Shown here piece after piece: positions 58,212 through 64,000 of a DNA stretch of 64,000 bases. Source of the DNA: an uncultured Neglectibacter sp. (GTDB taxonomy: Bacteria > Bacillota > Clostridia > Oscillospirales > Acutalibacteraceae). A program made the translations under genes and the position numbers. Positions within the stretch are counted from its first letter, which is position 1. Every line of letters begins with the position of its first letter. The DNA lies in NCBI GenBank assembly GCA_946554335.1, contig CAMNSA010000002.1:62001-126000 (forward strand), given 5' to 3'. The notes under the pieces are model-generated. The model saw only the letters and a list, made by a program, of their open reading frames with translations. It was not told the DNA's origin and did no database searches.

Positions 58212-59357
58212 ATGAAACTGTTTCGGAAAAAAATTATTTTTCGGGCTATCAGGATGTTCTCTCTTTGTATCGGCGTCACCGCTGTGACCATGCTGGCCGT
58301 TTCCGGGATCCTGGGAACAGGAACGGGATTTTCTTTTGCGCTTCCCGCCTTCGCGTTCCACGGATCCGGGGAAAAAGTACCCGCGAGCCGGGCGGCTGCC
58401 TCCATCCCCGGAGGCGTAATTCCTGTGGGCTCCGCCTTTGGAATCAAGCTTTTTACGGACGGGGTTATTGTTGCCTCCCTTTCCGACGTTTATACGGAAG
58501 AGGGGCTTTGCTGTCCGGCCCAAAGAGCGGGGATCAAGCCGGGAGATTACCTTCTGGAGGCCGACGGAGTATCCTTAAAGAACAACCGGACGCTCATCAA
58601 GGCCATCGGAAAAAGCGAGGGGAAGGAGATCACCTTTAAGGTGCGCAGGGGCGATCAGATCTTTGAGGCGACAGTCACTCCGGAATTTTCTGAAGGAGCT
58701 CTCAAAACCGGTATGTGGGTGAGAGACAGCGCAGCCGGGATCGGCACCATCACCTTTTACGATCCGGAAACCGGAGTGTTTGCCGGACTGGGCCACGGCA
58801 TCTGCGATATGGACACCAGCGGGGTCATGGCCTTAAAAAGCGGCGAACCCGCCGAGATCACCCTTTGCGGCATCAAAAAGGGCGAGGCCAACGCCCCCGG
58901 ACAGCTGAAGGGGTATTTTTCCTCTGACGAGTCCATGGGCACGCTGTATTCCAACAATGAGACGGGCGTGTATGGGATGCTCAACCAGGCGCCGGAGGGT
59001 GCGGCCGTAAAGGTGGCCCCCAGAGAAGAAGTGAAAAAGGGGCCCGTAAAGCTGCTGGTGAGCCTGGACGACACAGGCCCGCAGCTTTACGACGGGGAGA
59101 TCGAGAAGGTCGGGCCCTTGTCCGACAACACCAGAAATCTGGTTTTGAAGGTCACGGACCCCCGCCTGCTGGAGCTTACCGGCGGCATTGTTCAGGGAAT
59201 GAGCGGCGCGCCTATCCTGCAGGGGGGAAGACTTGCGGGAGCGGTCACCCATGTGTTCACCGAGGATCCTACCAGGGGATACGGTATCTTTGCTGAGACC
59301 ATGCTGGAGCAATGCAGAAAGATCGGGGAGGAGAACTCCTCTGATCTTGCGGCCTAG
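58212..59357 (+). CDS. spoIVB: SpoIVB peptidase
   Basis: This 381-residue serine protease is needed for sigma-K activation in the mother cell during sporulation. It has a membrane anchor (IRMFSLCIGVTAVTMLAVSG) and a PDZ domain at about residues 95-160 (AQRAGIKPGDYLLEADGVSL). The S55 peptidase domain contains the catalytic His in GLGHGICDMD (about 193) and Ser in VQGMSGAPIL (about 329). All are intact. It lies just before spo0A, an arrangement conserved in spore formers. Confidence 0.95.
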   Translation: MKLFRKKIIFRAIRMFSLCIGVTAVTMLAVSGILGTGTGFSFALPAFAFHGSGEKVPASRAAASIPGGVIPVGSAFGIKLFTDGVIVASLSDVYTEEGLCCPAQRAGIKPGDYLLEADGVSLKNNRTLIKAIGKSEGKEITFKVRRGDQIFEATVTPEFSEGALKTGMWVRDSAAGIGTITFYDPETGVFAGLGHGICDMDTSGVMALKSGEPAEITLCGIKKGEANAPGQLKGYFSSDESMGTLYSNNETGVYGMLNQAPEGAAVKVAPREEVKKGPVKLLVSLDDTGPQLYDGEIEKVGPLSDNTRNLVLKVTDPRLLELTGGIVQGMSGAPILQGGRLAGAVTHVFTEDPTRGYGIFAETMLEQCRKIGEENSSDLAA

Positions 59358-59371
59358 CAGATCAGATGAAA

Positions 59372-59414
59372 GGGGCAGGCGTTTCCCGGGGGGAAACGCC
59401 TGCCCCGTTTTTTT
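59372..59414 (+). terminator. Intrinsic terminator of spoIVB
   Basis: A 16-bp perfect stem (GGGGCAGGCGTTTCCC/GGGAAACGCCTGCCCC) with loop GGG and GTTTTTTT. The rest of 59415-59698 is AT-rich and carries the spo0A promoter region. Confidence 0.9.
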
Positions 59415-59540
59415 AAAAACAGAGTCGGCGAAGGAGGGCGGCTGACGGCGGAAAAACGAAATAGGCAAAGAATTTTTTCCTTTTTTCCATATGTTGTGGT
59501 TTTCCTGAAAATCACCGAAAAAAACATGTCACATTTGGTA

Positions 59541-59547
59541 TGTCGAA
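59541..59547. promoter_or_regulatory. 0A box upstream of spo0A
   Basis: A perfect TGTCGAA, the Spo0A-binding core, 158 bases before the spo0A start. TGTCACA lies 13 bases upstream of it. Confidence 0.6.
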
Positions 59548-59635
59548 GAAAATCGAAACACTAAAAGCTTAGGTTTTCCGCCATTTTTCACGGTTTTTCG
59601 GCAGGATAATTTTTTGGTTTTTTCCCGGAAACCTA

Positions 59636-59664
59636 TTGCTATGGCAAGGGGGTTATGGTAAAAT
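59636..59664 (+). promoter_or_regulatory. Promoter of spo0A
   Basis: TTGCTA at 59636-59641 and TAAAAT at 59659-59664, 17-base spacer, 35 bases before the start. A sigma-H alternative was not convincing. Confidence 0.6.
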
Positions 59665-59698
59665 TACATCACATCGAAAAAACATCAGGAGGTTCGTC

Positions 59699-60463
59699 AT
59701 GGAAAGACAGTTAAAGCTGCTTGTCAGCGCGCAGGACGGCGAGTGGGATCACGAATCCCTAAAAAAGCTGGAAGAAAAAGGAGGATGTGCCGTCTTTGTC
59801 AAACGGGACGGAAGGGAATTGATCAAACGCATCAGAGAGGAGAAGCCGCAGGTTGTCATTATGGAGATGTTCATGCCTGACTGCGACGCCATGGCCGTGA
59901 TGCACGCGGTGGCGGAAGAGATGACGATGAACAAGCCTGTTTACATTGTGACCGCCTCCTGTCCGATGCCCAATCTGGAGCGGGAGCTTTTGAATCACGG
60001 AGCCTCTTATTTTGCCGTTTCCCCTTATGACAAAAAAGAAATGATTGAGCGTGTATTTTCTCTATTCAGTGCAAAGGGAAAGCATTTTGAAAACGAGCCC
60101 TTAAGCCCCTCTCTCAGGGTGCAGGTGACGGAGATCCTTCATCAAATCGGCGTGCCCGCCCATATCAAGGGATACCATTACCTGAGAGACTCTATTATGA
60201 TGGCTATTGAAGAGCCGGAGATCATCAACGCGGTGACCAAGCAGCTGTACCCCAGTGTGGCTAAGCAGTACAACACCACCAGCTCCCGGGTGGAAAGGGC
60301 CATCCGTCACGCCATTGAGGTGGCCTGGGACAGGGGCAATGTGGATGTGCTCAACTCCTATTTTGGCTACACCATTCACAGCTCCCGGGGCAAACCCACC
60401 AACAGCGAATTCATTGCCATGATCGCTGATAAGCTCACTCTGGAAATGGCAAGTGCCTCTTGA
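59699..60463 (+). CDS. spo0A: Spo0A sporulation regulator with altered receiver domain
   Basis: This 254-residue protein has a receiver-like domain at residues 1-125 and the Spo0A DNA-binding domain at about 145-250. The latter is strongly conserved: [58 protein letters not shown]. The receiver departs from the active pattern. The phospho-acceptor position reads Glu56 ([10 protein letters not shown]) instead of Asp, the usual Lys before Pro is Ser108 ([11 protein letters not shown]), and one of the two N-terminal acidic residues is missing (SAQDGE). Thr85 is kept. AGGAGG precedes ATG 59699. DNA binding is probably independent of phosphorylation, or the fold responds to another input. Confidence 0.93.
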   Translation: MERQLKLLVSAQDGEWDHESLKKLEEKGGCAVFVKRDGRELIKRIREEKPQVVIMEMFMPDCDAMAVMHAVAEEMTMNKPVYIVTASCPMPNLERELLNHGASYFAVSPYDKKEMIERVFSLFSAKGKHFENEPLSPSLRVQVTEILHQIGVPAHIKGYHYLRDSIMMAIEEPEIINAVTKQLYPSVAKQYNTTSSRVERAIRHAIEVAWDRGNVDVLNSYFGYTIHSSRGKPTNSEFIAMIADKLTLEMASAS

Positions 60464-60516
60464 CGAGGGAACTCCCGCCTGCTGATTACATCATACTCGC
60501 CCGGAACTAATTTTTT

Positions 60517-60523
60517 TGTCGAA
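60517..60523. promoter_or_regulatory. 0A box downstream of spo0A
   Basis: A perfect TGTCGAA followed 5 bases later by TGTGACA, a mirror image of the TGTCACA/TGTCGAA pair upstream of the gene. Confidence 0.5.
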
Positions 60524-60636
60524 AAATGTGACATAAATTCACTTTATTGTAAATGATGTGTGAACAGCACACTATATGTAGTGTAAGGTCAAAAAATGAC
60601 CTCTGAAAACTGGGGGGCAAAAAGGAAAGGGACTAA

Positions 60637-60664
60637 AAAGGACGCGGCGTTTGCCGCGTCCTTT
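60637..60664. terminator. Bidirectional terminator
   Basis: A 12-bp stem (AAAGGACGCGGC/GCCGCGTCCTTT) with loop GTTT between the converging genes ending at 60463 and 60681. The minus-strand tail is TTTAGTCCC. Confidence 0.8.
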
Positions 60665-60680
60665 CCTCTTTTGCAAGACA

Positions 60681-62390
60681 TTAAAATTCCAGATTCTCCA
60701 CCGGGCAGATGCCGTCTTCCTCTTCGCCAGGCAGAAGCTTTACGCGGCTTCCCGACTTGACCAGCACCACCTTTTCAAACTGGGCGCAGTCCACCTTGTA
60801 GGCGGAGCCCCCCGCAATGAGGTAGGCGTAGGAGCTGCCGTCCTGTACCAGATACCGGACCTCTTCCACCGTCACGGTTTTCCAGTCGGTGCTTTCCGCG
60901 GAAACCGTTTCCTTTGAAAGCATCCCGGCGTCTGACAAGGCTGTTTTGTATTTTGACATGACCTCCCGCTGAGTGGTGGCGGTAACCACGATATTGTACC
61001 GCTCCACATGGATCAGGGCGTATTGCTTCACAAGGCTTCCCTTGTCCTTGAGCACCATGATATAGGTGGGCTGCCCCTCCACATTGATGACAGAGGGGAA
61101 AGAGGCCGTGTAACCCAGGTTTTGCACCTCGCCCTCGGCAGAGCGCATGACGGAGTATTCCTCCGCTCCGGGAATGGGGTAGTAACGGATCTCGCCGGTG
61201 CGGGAATTCATGAGGACGAAGCCGATATTGGACTCGTCGGAGGCCACGCTGGTGACGCCGGTAAAGACCCATACATCATCCTCAAACATCTTGTAACCGA
61301 AGTCGCTGGTCACATGCTTGCAGTCTTTCTTCGCGAAAATGCTGTTGAAATATCCGCCGGACAGCTCACCGTACCAGTCATAGATCTGGGTGAGCATGTC
61401 TCCGTCGTATACGATATCGACCCAGTTGGGGATCTCACTGACATCGTAATACTGGGTCTCTCCCGTGATGGCGTTCAGAATCACCGCGCCCTTCACCGTG
61501 GTCCCGCCGAAGAGAAAGACCTCCTTCTTCAGCACGGAGGTGATATAGTAGGGAGTTCCGTTATCATCCACCTCAAAATAGCTGTTTCCAAACATGGCGG
61601 TGCGATAGCGGAATCTCAGGTGGCGGCGCAGATCCTTGTCAAAATAGGCGGATTCCCCGTACTGCATGGGCTCGCTGAGCCGGACAAAACGGCTGGTGTT
61701 TTCCACCGGATCCACCGCGATATAGCCGGGGATCCCGTCCGCCTTATTGGCCCACCAACGGAAGAAATCGGCGTATTCCAGAGGGGTGACCTTCATGGGC
61801 TTTCCGTTCAGATTAATCTGCGTATACAGGTCTTCATTGATCTCAAACTGGCTGACCAGCTCGTTTAAAGAGCCCAGGGCTCTGGCGCCGATGATACGGG
61901 CGCTGCCGGTGTCCATCAGGGCAATATCGGAAATGGTTTCCGAAGGGGGCACATCGGAAATGAAGTCCCTGGGTTCAATGTCCCCCGCGATCCGAGCGTA
62001 GCTCTTGGCATGAAAGATTTCCGAGGAGAAGAAGGAAAGCACGATCCCCACGGCGGCGATGGCAACGGCGGCTCCGATACAGTATTTTCCCAGCCTGGCT
62101 TTGGGCCGGTCCTCAGAAAAGGCGATGTTGATGGCGTTTCCCGCTTTGGAATGGGCGGAATGAAGTCCCAATTCCAGATGGAGGCCGGAGTTGAAAACCA
62201 GCTCTAACAGGCCGAAAAATCCGGGTACCGCGCACAGCAAAAACCAGGTGTCGCCGGACTGGATATGATAGGCAGGGAGCATGAAATAGTCATATACGGC
62301 AAAAGCGATCAGGGTCAGCAGGACGCACAGCAAGTGCTGCTTCCATCTTGTTCCGGAGGTCTTTTTCGCGCCTTGTTTCTCTTTTCTCAT
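60681..62390 (-). CDS. Large unknown membrane protein
   Basis: This 569-residue protein has three N-terminal helices (HLLCVLLTLIAFAVYDYFML, LLCAVPGFFGLLELVFN, IGAAVAIAAVGIVLSFFS). A long extracytoplasmic part of about 430 residues follows, beta-rich, with FVLMNSRTGEIRYYPIPGAE and similar strands. I do not recognise the family. It has its own transcription unit between two terminators. A cell-envelope role is inferred from topology. Confidence 0.65.
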   Translation of the reverse strand: MRKEKQGAKKTSGTRWKQHLLCVLLTLIAFAVYDYFMLPAYHIQSGDTWFLLCAVPGFFGLLELVFNSGLHLELGLHSAHSKAGNAINIAFSEDRPKARLGKYCIGAAVAIAAVGIVLSFFSSEIFHAKSYARIAGDIEPRDFISDVPPSETISDIALMDTGSARIIGARALGSLNELVSQFEINEDLYTQINLNGKPMKVTPLEYADFFRWWANKADGIPGYIAVDPVENTSRFVRLSEPMQYGESAYFDKDLRRHLRFRYRTAMFGNSYFEVDDNGTPYYITSVLKKEVFLFGGTTVKGAVILNAITGETQYYDVSEIPNWVDIVYDGDMLTQIYDWYGELSGGYFNSIFAKKDCKHVTSDFGYKMFEDDVWVFTGVTSVASDESNIGFVLMNSRTGEIRYYPIPGAEEYSVMRSAEGEVQNLGYTASFPSVINVEGQPTYIMVLKDKGSLVKQYALIHVERYNIVVTATTQREVMSKYKTALSDAGMLSKETVSAESTDWKTVTVEEVRYLVQDGSSYAYLIAGGSAYKVDCAQFEKVVLVKSGSRVKLLPGEEEDGICPVENLEF

Positions 62391-62635
62391 AACGACTTCT
62401 CCTTTGAGTTCGGCAAAAATGGAGCGGAGGTAAAAGGGCCATCCCCCACACCGTCCGAAATTCCTCCCCTAGTCTAGCATGGGTAAAAGCGATTCGCAAG
62501 GGCTATAGCTTAAGAGTTTCTTAAAGGGCGGATTTTTAGCAAAGTATTCCCGAAAAGAAGAGTCTTATGAAAAAATTGGCAGACTAACTGGGATCAAAAA
62601 GAGAAAGGCTAAAAGGCAAGAGAGGTGTTTTATCT

Positions 62636-63328
62636 ATGACGGTACTCAAGATCCTTCTCGCCTCCGGCGTCTCCCTTGTGATTCTTTTTATTCTTACAAA
62701 GCTGATGGGAAATAAACAGATCTCTCAGATGAATCTGTTTGATTATATTACGGGCATTACCATTGGTTCTATCGCGGCGGAGCTGGCCACCGAGCTGGAA
62801 GAGCCATTGAAACCGGCCGTTGCCATGATCCTCTATGGAGTCGTGACAGTGGCAATTTCTTTTTTGACCTCCAAATGCAATAAGGCCAGAGCTTTTTTTG
62901 CCGGGAAGCCAATTATTCTCATGCGGGATGGAAAGCTCAGCCGGGAACAGATGAAAAAGTCGAAGCTGGATCTCAATGAGCTGCTGGCGATGGCACGCCT
63001 GGCAGGATATTTTGATTTGGGCGAGATCGACTCTGCCATATTTGAGCAAAACGGAAATGTAAGCTTTCTGCCGAAAGCAGGCTTCCGTCCGGCTACTCCC
63101 GAAGACATGAAGCTGCCGGTGAAGGGCGAGGGAATCCTTGCCAATGTCATTGTGGATTCCCAGGTGATGGAAGAGGAATTGAAGCTTTTCGGAAAAGATG
63201 AAAAATGGCTTTCAGAGCAGCTGAAAAAGGAAAAGCTCAAAGGCCCGGAGGAGGTATTTCTGGCCACGCTGGACCGGGAAGGGAAGCTGACTGTATTTCC
63301 GACCGGGAAGAAGGACGGGAACCGATAA
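62636..63328 (+). CDS. DUF421 (YetF/YdfS-like) membrane protein
   Basis: This 230-residue protein has two or three N-terminal helices (ILLASGVSLVILFILTKLMG, GVVTVAISFLTSK). The DUF421 pattern (LTKLMGNKQISQMNLFDYIT, GSIAAELATELEEPL) and the cytosolic part (KPIILMRDGKLSREQMKKSK) follow. Family members affect spore or envelope traits in Bacillus. Its last codons and stop lie in the first copy of a 15-bp tandem repeat. Confidence 0.88.
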   Translation: MTVLKILLASGVSLVILFILTKLMGNKQISQMNLFDYITGITIGSIAAELATELEEPLKPAVAMILYGVVTVAISFLTSKCNKARAFFAGKPIILMRDGKLSREQMKKSKLDLNELLAMARLAGYFDLGEIDSAIFEQNGNVSFLPKAGFRPATPEDMKLPVKGEGILANVIVDSQVMEEELKLFGKDEKWLSEQLKKEKLKGPEEVFLATLDREGKLTVFPTGKKDGNR

Positions 63329-63416
63329 ATCGGGAACCGATAAATCGGGAATCGATAAATCGGGAATCGATAAATCGGGAATCGATAAATCGGGAATCGA
63401 CAGATCGGAAAGCGAC
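63316..63416. repeat. 15-bp tandem repeat at the DUF421 stop codon
   Basis: About 6.7 copies of CGGGAAYCGATAAAT. The first two carry ACCG, the next three ATCG, and the sixth ends CAGAT. The DUF421 stop is in copy 1. The length of 15 keeps frame, and each unit holds TAA in that frame, so copy changes do not alter the protein end. Confidence 0.9.
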
Positions 63417-63422
63417 AAAAAG

Positions 63423-63449
63423 CCCGGATAAAGAAACGCTTTATCCGGG
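63423..63449 (-). terminator. Terminator of the phosphate gene
   Basis: An 11-bp stem (CCCGGATAAAG/CTTTATCCGGG) with a 5-nt loop; on the minus strand it is followed by CTTTTTGTCG. It ends the leftward gene at 63503. Confidence 0.8.
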
Positions 63450-63502
63450 AAAAAGAAGGGAGAGCCACTTCGCTTGATCTTATGAGATTGGATAAAAAAG
63501 GT

Positions 63503-64000
63503 TTATTTTACGGCTTCCGGAGCGGCGGACTTGGGCTCGGGAAGACTGTAAATACTTTGGTAGCTGGAAAAGGCCTCTGTAAAGCCCTGATTGCCTGAGC
63601 TTTTGATCTCATTGAGGTATTCATGGGTCTCCATGGCGGACTTCTGGATCTGGATGACGCAGACAGCCACATTGGAGCAATGATCGGAAACCCGTTCGTA
63701 GTTGGTGAGAATATCCGAGAGCACAAAGCCCAACTCAATGGTGCAGTGGCCGCTTTGCAGACGGCGGATGTGGCGGATCTTCAGCTCCTGTTTCAGGCCA
63801 TCGATGACCTGCTCCAGGGGTTCGACCTTCCCCGCAAGGGGCACATCGTTCTGCTCAAAGGCCTCTACCGTCAGGTTCAGGATATCCACTACGGCCTGAG
63901 TGATGACCTTCAGCTCTTCTCTGGCCTCATCCGAAAAGACCAGCTGCTTTTCCTCGATCTCCTGAGCCACCCGCAGCAGGTTGACGGCATGATCGCCGAT
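63503..64000 (-). CDS. Na/Pi-cotransporter or PhoU-like protein, C-terminal part (partial)
   Basis: The frame is open to the window end, reading GDHAVNLLRVAQEIEEKQ just before the first visible GTG, so the gene continues outside. The visible part is PhoU-like: EARE...AVVDILNLTVEAFEQND, and SDILTNYERVSDHCSNVAVC with the conserved ERxSDHxxN. In Clostridia this domain often follows the membrane part of a Na/Pi cotransporter, which is the likely full-length product. A plain PhoU is the alternative. Confidence 0.85.
   Translation of the reverse strand: MGDHAVNLLRVAQEIEEKQLVFSDEAREELKVITQAVVDILNLTVEAFEQNDVPLAGKVEPLEQVIDGLKQELKIRHIRRLQSGHCTIELGFVLSDILTNYERVSDHCSNVAVCVIQIQKSAMETHEYLNEIKSSGNQGFTEAFSSYQSIYSLPEPKSAAPEAVK

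Noticed and set aside
63316-63416. CRISPR-like array
   Set aside because: Units are contiguous 15-mers without spacers, and no cas genes are near.
63212-63418. Minus-strand frame encoding a SIPDL repeat
   Set aside because: Product of the 15-bp tandem repeat with no independent gene evidence.

Overview
The window reads as a chromosomal segment of a spore-forming gut Clostridia bacterium, most likely in the Oscillospirales. Evidence for this is the spoIVB-spo0A pair, the rpsF-ssb-rpsR operon, a four-subunit ferredoxin-dependent 2-oxoacid oxidoreductase, AGGAGG-type ribosome binding sites and sigma-A promoters of the TTGACA-17-TATAAT form. The genus cannot be read from the sequence alone.

Region 1 (1 to about 22.45 kb) is the right-hand part of an integrative mobile element. 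It starts inside a CHAP cell-wall hydrolase of the kind found in conjugation modules and ends with a large serine recombinase (20875-22413). Between them lie: a SLOG-fold gene with an unknown partner; a leftward operon of lipoprotein, acetyltransferase, HExxH protein and an unknown gene; a type I restriction-modification operon in which a GmrSD-like (DUF262/DUF1524) endonuclease gene sits between hsdS and hsdR; and a control module centred on 17.6-17.8 kb. In that module an XRE repressor faces a perfect promoter carrying repeated TCACAA-N5-TTGTGA operators. On each side lies an ImmA/IrrE-type peptidase and a small zinc-ribbon protein, and the left arm continues into a Y-family DNA polymerase and a YolD-like protein. 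A sigma-like regulator and a MazF toxin with a cysteine-rich tail, both behind structured leaders, precede the recombinase.

Region 2 (22.5-25.7 kb) holds an AgrC-like GHKL kinase whose 5' part is lost at an IS21-family element. The IS has 60-bp imperfect ends, and istA and istB each carry one in-frame stop, so it looks dead.

Region 3 (25.8-64 kb) is chromosomal. It contains, in order: an S-layer-homology/solute-binding protein; a three-gene ABC-2 exporter with a long structured leader; a LytTR-DUF3021 pair; a SprT-like gene behind a G14 tract; a sialidase-aldolase fusion; an amidohydrolase; the rpsF-ssb-rpsR operon; galU with a RING/DUF2628 membrane protein; small regulators and membrane proteins; prfB; an orphan ectB-like aminotransferase; tRNA-Leu(CAA); dtd; an aldose epimerase; a heterodimeric ABC exporter; the oxoacid oxidoreductase operon with a P-loop ATPase; a probable standalone structured RNA; spoIVB; spo0A with an altered receiver domain; a large membrane protein; a DUF421 protein whose stop codon lies in a 15-bp tandem repeat; and the end of a Na/Pi-cotransporter/PhoU gene.

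The most interesting items are the Spo0A whose phospho-acceptor Asp is Glu, the BNR sialidase-NanA/DapA fusion, the mirrored repressor/peptidase/zinc-ribbon module, the four-gene restriction operon, and a two-copy terminator-linked repeat that may be a small-RNA family.
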